From: PALSA-505 sp963699015
GTDB taxonomy: Bacteria > Actinomycetota > Actinomycetes > Streptosporangiales > Streptosporangiaceae
Direction of reading: 5' to 3'
Assembly (NCBI GenBank): GCA_963699015.1
Contig: CAVOSX010000006.1
Span: 186,001 to 250,000 of the forward strand
DNA: 64,000 nucleotides
The notes under the pieces were generated by a model, which saw nothing but the letters and a program-made list of their open reading frames with translations, was not told where the DNA came from and searched no databases. This document shows, in pieces, positions 17,133 through 26,549 of the stretch; position 1 is the first letter of the stretch, and each line of letters begins with the position of its first letter. The position numbers were made by a program, and so were the translations under genes.

Positions 17133-18785
17133 TCAGGGCAGCGGGACCTCGAAGACCCGCGTCCCCCAGTTGCGTTGCTGGTTGGTGGTCTGGCTGGACC
17201 TGGGCGGAATGTACTCGGTGGCCAGCCAGGCGGCGTGCGACGTGTCGCTCGGTACCGCGAAGGAGTAATCGCCCCAGCGGGTCGCCTTCTGGTCGTACGG
17301 TCCGGTCCCCGACGCGGCCACGATCGGCGGCCCGAAGTTGGCCGCCCCGGCCCTCAGGGTGGCGAAGGCGGCGCTCGGGAACCGGTTGCGACCGGTCAGG
17401 GTGAAGACGGCCGCCGCGTTCCCGGCCGCGTCCGGCTGCACCGACGGGTAGATCGCGTACTGGCCGCGGGAGGCGATGTAGCCCTGCCGGACGATCGACG
17501 CGCTGGCGATCCCGGCGGGACCGAGCCTCGGCCTGACCTGGAACCAGGCGCCGCCGGCCCGGACCGCGGTGTCGCCGGCTGGCCGTACCGCGGTCGTGAG
17601 CTCACCCCAGACCGTGCCGCCGGAGAACTGCGTCTCCTGCATCCGGTCATCGCCGGAGTCCAGCTTGCTCTTGCCTCCCTGCTGCACTGCCTTCGGCGGG
17701 TTGGCGTAGACCTCGGAGTTGATGACGGTGCTGGTCAGCGTGGGGATACCGCCCTTGCCCACCTGGCCGCGCCTGGTCATGGCCCAGACCCCGATCTGGT
17801 GGTTTCCCTGGCCGGTTGGGTCCATCGAGCTCAGGAAGTACTCGGCCTTCGGGTTCGCTGCGGTCAGAGCGGGCTGCGGCGCTATCGTCTGCTGGCCGGC
17901 GATCGTCAGGCCGCTGAAGCGGACGAAGTGCGTGAGCGGCTTGCCGGCGACCAGGTCTGCCTTGTCGATCGCCCACATCTGCGAGCCGAAGAACTGCGGC
18001 CCGTTGATCGAGAACTCGTCGGCGGTGACGTACACGTTGGTCTGGTCGATGCCGAGCCGCGGCTGGTCACCGAAGCACGGGCAGCCGTTTCCCCGGCCCT
18101 CGTCGGTCGTGTCGATCGAGTACTCGTTCCACAGCCCGAGCGGGCTGGGGCTGTGCCGGACGGCGATCAGCAGGGAACTCGCGGTGAACGTGTCGTTCAG
18201 GAACAGGATCGTTGCGAACCAGGTCTGGGTGGTGGGGTCGAACCAGCAGCGCGGATCGCTGGTGAACTCCTTGCCCCCCACGTTGAACAGGTCGTTGATG
18301 TTGAACGGCCCGCGCACCGACCTCCCGTTCGTGCGGTAGATGCGGTAGGCGGAGTTGACCGGCTCGAGCACGAACCCGTTGCCCTGGCACAGGCCCTGGT
18401 CCGGCGGCTCGAACTTCGCGTTGAAGTTGGTGAACTGGCTGTCCCTGCTGCCGACGCCGTTGAAATTGGCGATCGGGGAACTGGCGGCCGCGGCCGCGTC
18501 ACCTGCCGTCCGGGTGCGGGGCACCGCCTCGGTGGCCGAGAACCGGCCCGATGGCAGCCTGCGGGCTCCCCTCGCGAACGCCCGGGCCGGCCCCGAGGTC
18601 GCGGGCCGCGGGCTCCTCGGCAGCAGCCGGGCTACCCCCCGCGTGCCGGCGTAGTGCATGACCGCGGAGCCCGCGCGGCCGCCGGCGGCAGACGCCTGGG
18701 CCACCGTCGGCACCACGCCCCCCGCTGCGATCAGTGCCAGCGCCGCCGCCACGGCACCGCCGGGGATTAACCGTCTGGTCTTCAT
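17133..18785 (-). CDS. secreted protein of unknown function (550 aa)
   Basis: 550 residues with a clear Sec signal peptide (MKTRRLIPGGAVAAALALIA, followed by an Ala-X-Ala-like region). The mature part has repeating beta-rich stretches typical of a propeller: phrases such as SDPRCWFDPTTQTWFATILF, QPRLGIDQTNVYVTADEF and ATRWGDYSFAVPSD. Similar modules occur in large secreted actinobacterial and acidobacterial proteins without known activity. The ATG at 18783-18785 is chosen for its AGAGGAG site eight bases upstream. No catalytic motif is recognised. It lies just downstream of the damaged GMC operon, but its own RBS and a 107-bp gap suggest a separate transcript. Confidence 0.8.
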   Translation of the reverse strand: MKTRRLIPGGAVAAALALIAAGGVVPTVAQASAAGGRAGSAVMHYAGTRGVARLLPRSPRPATSGPARAFARGARRLPSGRFSATEAVPRTRTAGDAAAAASSPIANFNGVGSRDSQFTNFNAKFEPPDQGLCQGNGFVLEPVNSAYRIYRTNGRSVRGPFNINDLFNVGGKEFTSDPRCWFDPTTQTWFATILFLNDTFTASSLLIAVRHSPSPLGLWNEYSIDTTDEGRGNGCPCFGDQPRLGIDQTNVYVTADEFSINGPQFFGSQMWAIDKADLVAGKPLTHFVRFSGLTIAGQQTIAPQPALTAANPKAEYFLSSMDPTGQGNHQIGVWAMTRRGQVGKGGIPTLTSTVINSEVYANPPKAVQQGGKSKLDSGDDRMQETQFSGGTVWGELTTAVRPAGDTAVRAGGAWFQVRPRLGPAGIASASIVRQGYIASRGQYAIYPSVQPDAAGNAAAVFTLTGRNRFPSAAFATLRAGAANFGPPIVAASGTGPYDQKATRWGDYSFAVPSDTSHAAWLATEYIPPRSSQTTNQQRNWGTRVFEVPLP

Positions 18786-18892
18786 CGATCTCCTCTTCCG
18801 GTAGAACGCGGGCCCTTGCCGCCCCTCAGCCGTGAACATATCGTGCCGAGGCAACGATCGACTTCGATCGCGGCGAGCCGCGCCGCCCGGCT

Positions 18893-20520
18893 TCACCGTG
18901 CGCCGGCGGCCAGGTGGTCAGCGGCACGGGCCGCGATGGCCATGATGGTCAGCGCGGGGTTGGCGCTGCCCTGGGTGGGCAGCACGCTGCCGTCGGTGAT
19001 GAACAGGTTGGGCACCGCGAAGCTGCGGCAGTTCCGGTCCACGACGCCGTGCCGCTCGCCGGCGGCCATCCGGGCACCGCCGACCAGGTGGGCGTACCGC
19101 TTGATGGTGATCACCTCGTCCGCGCCCGCCGCGTGCAGGATCTCCTCCATGACGTGCTGGGCGGCCTTCACCAGCTGCTGGTCGTTGTCGCACTGGGAGT
19201 AGGAGAAGCGCGCCACGGGCAGGCCGTGCCGGTCTTTCTCGTCGGCCAGCGTGACCCGGTTGCCCGGCAGTGGCAGGAACTCGCACAGCGCGCCGAGGCA
19301 GCCCAGTGCACGTAGTCGCTCATGTACTCGCGCAGGGCCTCGCCCCAGTGCCCCTGCGCGGCGACGTGCTCGGCCCAGGTGATCGGCAGCGGCGAGACGC
19401 TCTGGATGGAGAAGCCGCGCTGGTAGGGCTTGGCCGGATCGGTCTCGTAGAACTGCTCGCTGCTGACCTCGGGCGGCGGGGCCTTGTAGATCCGGATCTC
19501 GGCGTCGAACCGGCCGGCGGTCTGCGGCGCACCCTGCACCATCAGGTAGCGCCCGACCTGGTCGAAGTCGTTGCACAGCCCATCCGGGAAGCGTTTGGAC
19601 GCCGACAGCAGCAGCAGCCGGGGGGTTTCGATCGAGTAGCCGGCCACCGCGACCAACCGGGCCCGCTGGAAGCGGGGCACCCCGTCCCGGACGTAGTGCA
19701 CGCCCACGGCCCGGCCGCTGTGCTCGTCCACCTCGATCCGGGTGACCATGGAGTTCGCGCGGATCTCGGCGCCGTGCGCGAGCGCGTCCGGGATGTGCGT
19801 GATCAGCGGCGAGGCCTTCGCGTTGACCTTGCAGCCCTGCAGGCAGAAGCCCCGGTAGATGCAGTGCGGCCGGTTGCCGAAGCGCCCGTTGCTGATCGCC
19901 ACCGGCCCGACCTTCGCCGTGATGCCGGCCTCGCGGGCGCCGCGCAGGAAGACCTCCCCGTTGCCGCCGACCGGGTGCGGGCTGTGCGGGTACCGGTGCG
20001 GGTCCCCCCACGGCCAGTCCTCGCCGGCCACCGGCAGCTCGGCCTCGAGGTCGCGGTAGTAGGGCTTGAGGTCGGCGTAGCTGATCGGCCAGTCGGCGCC
20101 GACTCCGTCGTTGGTCCAGGTGCAGAAGTCGCTGGGATGGAAGCGCGGGGTGTAGCCGGCGTAGTGCACCATGGAGCCGCCGACGCCGCGGCCGGAGTTG
20201 TTCGAGCCCAGCGGCACCGGGTCGGCACCGTCGATCACCCGCGGCTCGGTCCAGTAGAGGTGGTGCGATCCGGCCTCGTCGCTGACCCAGTCCGCGTCGG
20301 GATCCCAGAACGGCCCGGCGTCCAGGCCGACGACGCGCCAGCCGCGCCGGGCCAGCCGCTGCATCAGGGTGCTGCCGCCAGCGCCGCAGCCCACGATGAC
20401 CAGGTCCACCTCGTCGCTGTCGGCGAACCGGCGCATGTCGGCGCGCAGCTGGTGGTTGGTGCGGGTGCCGTCGTTCGGCAGCAGCCAGGCCGACTCGTTG
20501 CGGTCGCGCACGCCGGTCAT
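18893..20520 (-). pseudogene. GMC-family oxidoreductase, one frameshift
   Basis: Flavin enzyme of the glucose-methanol-choline family, like the large subunit of gluconate/sorbitol dehydrogenases. The N-terminus has the dinucleotide motif VDLVIVGCGAGGSTLMQRLA. The C-terminus has HLVGGARM and ITDGSVLPTQGSANPALTIM, carrying the catalytic-site region and FAD contacts. The N-terminal frame reads to SDYVHWA, and the protein then continues as LGALCEFLPLPGNRV in another frame. One missing G in the GG at plus-strand 19297-19298 accounts for this. The ATG at 20518-20520 has GGAGG upstream. It is the last gene of a four-gene operon, every member of which is interrupted. Confidence 0.85.
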
Positions 20521-20561
20521 CGGCGTCCTCCGCGCACGCGGATCGTCCGCCAGGCTGCGCG

Positions 20562-21187
20562 TCACGGACCTCGAACGGCTCCCGCGCGTCCAGGCCGAGG
20601 TTCTTGTAGCCGCGCGGGTAGGCCGGACCGGCGAAGCCGATCTCGTTCCACGCCTACGGATGGGAGTAGAACGCCGTGCAGGCGTACCGGGTCCACAGGC
20701 TCCACACGTGGGCCGCGTTCAGGCCGTGCCAGTCCCCGCTGCCAAGGTCCTGGACCGCCTGGATGACGGCGCGCTGGTCCTCGGGCGGGCACTGGGCGCA
20801 GCGCGACGGCGAACTTGGCCTGAGCGTCGGCGTCCAGGTACCGCAGGGTGTCCCGCCAGGCCTGCCCGTCCTCGGGCATGTCCGCGTACCGCCAGCCGTC
20901 GGTCTCCATCCCGGCCAGCCGGACGTCGATCATCGCGACCACCGGTACCTCGGGCCGGCCTCGTCCTGGCCGAGCAGCCGGTCGCACAGGGCAACCGCGG
21001 TCGCCTCCTCGGCCGGGGTGAAGAAGCCAAGCTCCTGCGGGGGCTGCAGCCGGGACAGCACGACGCCCGCGGTGACCGGGTCCCAGTGCCGGGCCTGCGC
21101 CGCGACGTCGAAGCCGGGGAACCGGCCGTCCCAGTCTCCCGGCAGGCGGGGGCGGCCCTGGGCTGCCCCCGGCTGGTCGCCGCTCAC
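20562..21187 (-). pseudogene. gluconate 2-dehydrogenase subunit 3 family protein, interrupted
   Basis: Starts with GTG at 21185-21187, overlapping the preceding stop (GTGA). The family is recognisable from LGFFTPAEEATAVALCDRLL, then VVAMIDVRLAGMETDGWRYA, DGQAWRDTLRYLDADAQAKF and WSLWTRYACTAFYSHP. These pieces lie in different frames. One missing G near 20944-20945, one extra G in 20794-20796 and an in-frame TAG (plus-strand CTA at 20654-20656, where Trp is expected) break the gene. Subunit 3 is the small partner of GMC dehydrogenases, which fits the gene downstream. Confidence 0.75.
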
Positions 21188-21643
21188 CGCTCGCGGCGCA
21201 GGATCGAGGCCAGCAGGCCCATGCCGCCGACCAGGTCACCAGCAGCGGGGCGAGCAGCGGCGGGCCCATTTCCATGTTGTACCGGGCGTTGGACCAGCCG
21301 CCTGGCTTCTGCGCGATGCCGCGGACGTGCAGGTAGGTGCCCTGCAGGCCGTTCAGCACGATGGCGGCCGAGGCGACCGGCAGCGCGGTCTTGGCCATCC
21401 GCCGGCTGAAGAAGCCGGCCACGCCCGCGGCGGCGCCGACCGGGCCGAGCGCCACCGGGAGCCACATCATCCGGTTGCCGAAGCTGGCGCTGTCGTGCTC
21501 GAGGAAGATCTCCGCCGCGGTGACCAGGGCACCGGCGGCGGTCAGCGCCGACAGGCTGCGCTCGAAGCGGCCGGTCTCGACGTTGGCGACCATCCGGTCG
21601 ATGCCGTGCACCGGCTCGGGAGCGCCGGCCAAGTGGTACGCAT
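21184..21643 (-). pseudogene. small membrane protein of the oxidoreductase operon, interrupted
   Basis: About 150 residues when repaired, with three to four hydrophobic segments (LSALTAAGALVTAAEIFL, WLPVALGPVGAAAGVAGFF, ALPVASAAIVLNGLQGTYL, LVGGMGLLASILRRER). The ATG at 21641-21643 follows AAGGAG, but a missing base near 21633 shifts it out of the frame that encodes the body. A second missing base near 21234-21235 displaces the last 20 residues. I do not recognise the family. Position suggests a membrane anchor or partner for the dehydrogenase subunits. Confidence 0.6.
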
Positions 21644-21656
21644 TCCGCGCTCCTTC

Positions 21657-23430
21657 TTACGACTTCAGCTCGTCGATCTTGTCCTTGAACAGCGTGGTGC
21701 GCGATCGTCGCCTTGCGCGGCTGGCCGTGCAGGAACGCCTCGGCGAACTTCTTGGCCTGCTCGTACTCGACCTTGCCTGGCAGCGGCGGCTCGTCCGGGT
21801 TGACGTTCACGTCGACCAGCGCCGGGCCCGGAGTGGCTGAGCATCTGCTGGACCGCGCCGCGGACGTCGCCGGCCTTGCTCGACCTTGAGCCCGAGCGCG
21901 CCGCTGGCCTCGGCCAGCGCCGCGTAGTTGACGAACGGCTGCGGGAAGCGCACGCCGTGCTCGGGGTAGCCGAGCACCATCTGCTCCCACAGGATCTGGC
22001 CGAGCGAGTTGTTGTTGTTGATGACGATCTTGACCGGCAGCTTGTGCTGGATCGCCGTGATGAACTCGGCCATCAGCATGGCGAAGCCGCCGTCGCCGAC
22101 GTAGCCGATGACCTGCCGCCCGGGGAAGGCGTGCTGGATGCCGATCGCGTAGGGCATGCCAGGCGCCATCGTGGCCAGGTTGCCCGACAGGTAGAACTCG
22201 CGGTCGCCGCGGATCATCCAGTGCCGCGCCGCCCAGGTCGCGATCGTGCCGCTGTCGCAGGTCAGGATGGCGTCGTCGGCGGCCAGCTCGCTCAGCACGG
22301 ACATCAGGTACTGCGGCGCGATCGGGTCGCGCCCGGCGTCCTCCAGGGCGGCCATCTTGTCGCCGCCAGCTGCGCCATCTCCTTCTGGTACTTCTCCAGG
22401 AACTTCGTGTCCGAGCGCTGCTTCAGCAGCGGCAGCAGCGCGGCCAGGCCCTCCTTGGCGTCGCCGACCATCGGTACCTCGGTGGCGATCCGGGCGCCGG
22501 CCCTGGCCGGGTCGGCCTCGATCTGGACGACCCGCACCGTGCCCGGCTCCGGCAGGTGCTTGGTGTACGGGAAGTTGGTGCCCGACCATGAACAGGGTGT
22601 CGATCTCGTCCATCAGGTCCTCGGACGGCCTGGTGCCGAGCAGCCCGATGCCGCCGGTGGTGTAAGGGGAGTCGTCGGGGACGGCGGCCTTGCCGGACAG
22701 CGTCTTGACGATCGGCGCGGCCAGCGTCTCGGCCAGGGCCAGCAGTTCCTCCCTGGCGTGCAGCGCGCCCGCGCCGGCCAGGATGGCGATCTTCTTCCCG
22801 TCGTTCAGGCAGTCGGCCAGCCGCTGCAGGTCTTCCTCGCGCGGGCGGCCTGGCGCGGGCAGCCAGATCGCCGCGGTCCGCGGCGGGCTGGCCGGCGCCA
22901 CGTGCTGCCACGGGTCGGCATCGGCGTCGGCCACCTGGATGTCGTTGGGCACGGTCAGGTGCGCGACCCCGCGGCGCGCGTAGGCGGTGCGGACTGGCCA
23001 CGTCCAGCACGCCGGGGAGCTGGGCCGGGTTGTAGATCATCTGGTCGTACTCGGCGACGTCCATGTACAGCTTGTCCAGCGCGACTTCCTGCTGGTAGCC
23101 CGTGCCCAGCACCGAGGTCTCCTGCATGCCGGTGATGGCCAGCACCGGCACGTGGTCGAGCTTGGCGTCGTACAGGCCGTTCAGCAGGTGGATGCCGCCG
23201 GGCCCGGAGGTGGCCAGGCACACGCCGAGCCTGCCGGTCGCCTTCGCATAGCCGGTGGCCATGAAGGCGGCGGCCTCCTCGTGGTGGACGAGGACGAACC
23301 GGACCTTGTCCTGGTTCCGCCGCAGGCCCTCCATGATCCCGTTGATGCCGTCGCCGGGCAGCCCGAAGACGGTGTCGACCCCCCACTCGGCCAGCCGCTC
23401 GATCAGTGCCTCGGAAACCATCTGTCCCAC
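21657..23430 (-). pseudogene. TPP-dependent pyruvate oxidase/acetolactate synthase-like enzyme, heavily frameshifted
   Basis: The N-terminal TPP-binding domain (VDTVFGLPGDGINGIMEGL, HHEEAAAFMATGYAKATG, LATSGPGGIHLLNG), the central domain (LAGAGALHAREELLALAETL) and the C-terminal TPP domain (GDGGFAMLMAEFITAIQH with NNNSLGQILWEQ) are all present, but across three frames. Reconstruction needs about six indels, near 22995, 22581-22583, 22366-22367, 21882, 21828 and 21705. The likely activity of an intact version would be decarboxylation of pyruvate or a related 2-oxo acid with quinone or oxygen as acceptor. It starts at the GTG at 23428-23430 after GAGGAGG and is the first gene of the operon. Confidence 0.85.
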
Positions 23431-23446
23431 AGCGCTTGACCTCCTC

Positions 23447-23479
23447 GTTAACGTTCATTGGCCTGGCCGTTAACGTTCA
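23447..23479. promoter_or_regulatory. paired GTTAACGTTCA direct repeats upstream of the oxidoreductase operon
   Basis: Two identical 11-bp copies of GTTAACGTTCA begin at 23447 and 23469, exactly 22 bp (two helical turns) apart. They lie in the 154-bp region between the TPP enzyme start and the divergent enolase-superfamily gene. Each contains the palindromic cores GTTAAC and AACGTT, the AT-rich style of LacI- or TetR-type operators. The function is inferred. Confidence 0.5.
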
Positions 23480-23584
23480 CCCGGCCCGCCGCGTCCGGAC
23501 GGCTCGGTGACTGCTGTCCGCCCTGGCGCAGGCCAAACATCACGGCCGCGTTTGAGCCGGCCCGGGACAGGTAGACGCCCTCGC

Positions 23585-24685
23585 ATGACTCCTCCCGCCG
23601 CGATCTCCGGTGTCGATGCCGCCGTCTACGTCATCCCGACCGACGCTCCCGAGGCGGACGGCACGCTCGCCTGGGACGAGACGGTGCTGGTGCTGGTGAC
23701 CGTGCAGGCCGGCGGCGAGGAGGGGACCGGGTGGAGCTATGCGGCCGCCGCGGCCGCGTCGGTGGTGACCGACGTGCTGGCCGGCCCGATCCGGGGCCGC
23801 AGCGCGCTCGACATCGCCGGCGCCAGCGAGGCGATGGCCCGGGCGGTACGCAACATCGGCCGCCCCGGCGTGGCGGCCACCGCGATATCCGCCGTCGACG
23901 TGGCGCTGTGGGATCTCAAGGCCCGCCTGCTCGGGCTGTCGGTCACCGACCTGCTGGGCCGGGCGCGCGAGCACGTCACTGTCTACGGCAGCGGCGGCTT
24001 CACCAGCTACGACGACCAGCAGACCCGGGACCAGCTGGCCGGCTGGCTGACCAGCGGCATAGGCCGGGTGAAGATTAAGATCGGGGAGGACTGGGGCGGC
24101 AACGAGAAGCGTGATCTCGAGCGGGTGGCGCTGGCCCGCGAGGTCATCGGACCGGACCGGGAGCTCTACGTCGACGCGAACGGCGGCTACACCGCCGGCC
24201 AGGCGGTGCGGGTCGGCCGGCGACTGGCCGATCACGGCGTGACCTGGTTCGAGGAACCGGTTTCCTCGCAGGATCTCGCCGGGCTGGCCGCGGTGCGCCG
24301 CCAGGTCACCATGGACGTGGCCGCCGGGGAGTACAGCTGGTCGCTGGCCGACTCGGCCGCGCTGATCGGCGCGGGCGCGGTGGACTGCCTGCAGCTGGAC
24401 GTCACCCGCTGCGGCGGGATCACCGAGTTCGTGCGCGCTGCGGCGCTGGCCGCGGCGCACAACCTGCAGGTCTCCGCGCACTGCTGCCCGAGCCTGCACG
24501 CGCACGTGGGCGCCGCGGTGGCCAACCTGCGGCACGTCGAGTACTTCCACGACCACCAGCGAATCGAGCAGATGCTGTTCGACGGAGCGCCGAAGCCGGC
24601 CAGCGGGCAGCTGACGCCGGATCCCGCGTCCCCCGGGCTCGGGCTGCGGCTGCGCGCGGACGCCGAGCGGTTCCGGCGGCTGTGA
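23585..24685 (+). CDS. enolase-superfamily enzyme (mandelate racemase subgroup-like)
   Basis: 366 residues. The N-terminal capping domain is followed by a beta/alpha barrel. The catalytic lysine motif VKIKIG is at about residues 161-166. The metal ligands are D in YVDANGG (about 195), E in WFEEPV and E in AAGEYS. A His in VSAHCCP and an Asp in LQLDVTRCGG would form the His-Asp dyad of the mandelate racemase group. Members abstract a proton next to a carboxylate, most often dehydrating sugar acids. A sugar-acid role would fit the neighbouring gluconate-dehydrogenase-like operon and the GH15 enzyme. The substrate is not predictable. Confidence 0.88.
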   Translation: MTPPAAISGVDAAVYVIPTDAPEADGTLAWDETVLVLVTVQAGGEEGTGWSYAAAAAASVVTDVLAGPIRGRSALDIAGASEAMARAVRNIGRPGVAATAISAVDVALWDLKARLLGLSVTDLLGRAREHVTVYGSGGFTSYDDQQTRDQLAGWLTSGIGRVKIKIGEDWGGNEKRDLERVALAREVIGPDRELYVDANGGYTAGQAVRVGRRLADHGVTWFEEPVSSQDLAGLAAVRRQVTMDVAAGEYSWSLADSAALIGAGAVDCLQLDVTRCGGITEFVRAAALAAAHNLQVSAHCCPSLHAHVGAAVANLRHVEYFHDHQRIEQMLFDGAPKPASGQLTPDPASPGLGLRLRADAERFRRL

Positions 24686-24751
24686 CCTGCCGGTCCGGTA
24701 AAAGACTTCCGGTGGCCGCGTGGACGGGCCCTCGCTGGGTAGCTGCCGCTC

Positions 24752-26512
24752 GTGATGGACTTCCCCCTGCACGCCCTGCGGGACTATGCACTGATTGCCG
24801 ACGGCGAGCGCGGCGCCGTCATCGGGCCGCGCGGCGACATCGTGTGGATGTGCGCCCCCCGGTGGGACAGCGACGCGGTATTCAGCGCGCTGATCGGCGG
24901 CGAGGGGATCTACGCCGTCACCCCGGCCGCCGAGTTCGTGTGGGGCGGGTACTACGAAGACGGCAGCCTGGTCTGGCGCAGCCGCTGGATCACCCGGTCC
25001 GGCATCACCGAGTGCCAGGAGTCACTCGCCTACCCGGCCGCGCCCGACCGGCTGGTGGTGCTGCGCCGGGTCGTCGCCAGGGAAGGACCCGCCGACGTGG
25101 CGGTGCGGCTCGACCCGCGCGCCGGGTTTGGCCAGCACGGCCTGCGGTCGGTCAGCCGGGATGACCAGGGGCACTGGACCGGGCGGGTCGGCGAGCTGCA
25201 CCTGCGCTGGTCCGGGGACGTCGCCGCGGCGAAGGTCAGCAGGGCAGGACGGCACTCCTGCCTGGAGTTGCTGCTGACGGTGCCGCCCGGCGAGCACCGC
25301 GACCTTGTCCTCGAGCTCGCCGCCGCGCCGCTGCGGGAGGAGCCGCCCGAGGCCGGCCGGCTCTGGCATGTCACCCGGGCCCAGTGGGCCGAGGTCGCGC
25401 CCGCGCTGGCCGAAACCCTGGCTCCCCGAGACGCCCGGCAGTCGCTGGTGGTGCTGCGCGGCATGACCAGCCGCGCGGGCGGGATGGTCGCGGCCGCGAC
25501 CACCAGCCTGCCCGAGCGGGCCGAGCAGGGCCGCAACTACGACTACCGGTACGCGTGGATCCGGGACCAGGCCTACGCGGGCCAGGCGGCCGCCGCGGCC
25601 GGAGCCTGGCCGATCCTCGATGACGCGGTGCGCTTCGTCTGTGAGCGGCTGCACGCCGACGGGCCGGACCTGGTTCCCGCCTACGCGGTCGACGGCGGCC
25701 GCGTGCCCGGCCAGCGCCAGCTCGACCTGCCCGGCTACCCCGGCGGGTTCGACCTGGCCGGTAACCGGGTAAACCGGCAGTTCCAGCTTGACGGCCTGGG
25801 CGAGGCGCTGCTCCTGCTGGCCGCCGCGGCCCGCCATGACCGGCTGGACGCGGAGGGCTGGCGCGCCGCCGGGATCGCCGCCGACGCGGTAGCCAAGCGC
25901 TGGCAGGAGCCGGACGCGGGGATATGGGAGATCGATAACCAGGCCTGGACGCACAGCCGGCTGACCTGCGTGGCAGGCCTGCGTGCCGCGGCCCGCAGCT
26001 GCGACTCGCAGCCGCAGGCCACCGACTGGTCCGGGCTGGCGGACGCCATCATGGCGGGCACCGCGGCGGCCGCGGTCCATGAGTCCGGCCGCTGGCAGCG
26101 GTCGGCGGATGACCCGGCGGTCGACGCGGCGCTGCTGCTGCCGCCGATCCGCGGCGCGCTGCCGGCCGATGACCCGCGCAGCCGGGCGACGCTACGCGGC
26201 TACCTGGCCGAGCTCACCCAGGACGGCTACGCCTACCGGTTCCGGCACGACGCGGGGCCGCTGGGTGACGCCGAGGGCGCCTTCCTGCTCTGCGGGTTCA
26301 TCGCGGCCCTGGCGCTGCACCAGCAGGGCGACGAAGTCGGTGCCGCCCGGTGGTTCGAGCGCACCAGGGCCGCGTGCGGTTCCCCCGGCCTGTACTCCGA
26401 GGAATACGACGTAACCGAACGGCAGCTGCGGGGCAACTTGCCGCAGGCCTTCGTGCACGCGCTCATGCTCGAGTGCGCCGTGCGGCTGGCCGCCCCCTGG
26501 CCGCAGCCATGA
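24752..26512 (+). CDS. glycoside hydrolase family 15 (glucoamylase/trehalase-like)
   Basis: 586 residues (585 if the ATG at 24755 is used in place of GTG 24752). The N-terminal beta-sandwich begins LRDYALIADGERGAVIGPRG and WMCAPRWDS. The (alpha/alpha)6 catalytic barrel carries NYDYRYAWIRDQAYAG at about residues 262-276, the catalytic acid region DAGIWEIDNQAWTHSR at about 388-403 and the catalytic base in LYSEEYD near 547. It hydrolyses terminal alpha-glucosidic bonds in starch-type oligosaccharides or trehalose. There is no signal peptide, so it acts in the cytoplasm. It follows the enolase-family gene by 66 bp. Confidence 0.92.
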   Translation: MMDFPLHALRDYALIADGERGAVIGPRGDIVWMCAPRWDSDAVFSALIGGEGIYAVTPAAEFVWGGYYEDGSLVWRSRWITRSGITECQESLAYPAAPDRLVVLRRVVAREGPADVAVRLDPRAGFGQHGLRSVSRDDQGHWTGRVGELHLRWSGDVAAAKVSRAGRHSCLELLLTVPPGEHRDLVLELAAAPLREEPPEAGRLWHVTRAQWAEVAPALAETLAPRDARQSLVVLRGMTSRAGGMVAAATTSLPERAEQGRNYDYRYAWIRDQAYAGQAAAAAGAWPILDDAVRFVCERLHADGPDLVPAYAVDGGRVPGQRQLDLPGYPGGFDLAGNRVNRQFQLDGLGEALLLLAAAARHDRLDAEGWRAAGIAADAVAKRWQEPDAGIWEIDNQAWTHSRLTCVAGLRAAARSCDSQPQATDWSGLADAIMAGTAAAAVHESGRWQRSADDPAVDAALLLPPIRGALPADDPRSRATLRGYLAELTQDGYAYRFRHDAGPLGDAEGAFLLCGFIAALALHQQGDEVGAARWFERTRAACGSPGLYSEEYDVTERQLRGNLPQAFVHALMLECAVRLAAPWPQP

Positions 26513-26549
26513 CCAGACGCGACAACCAGGTCGAGGAGGAACACGGCTC

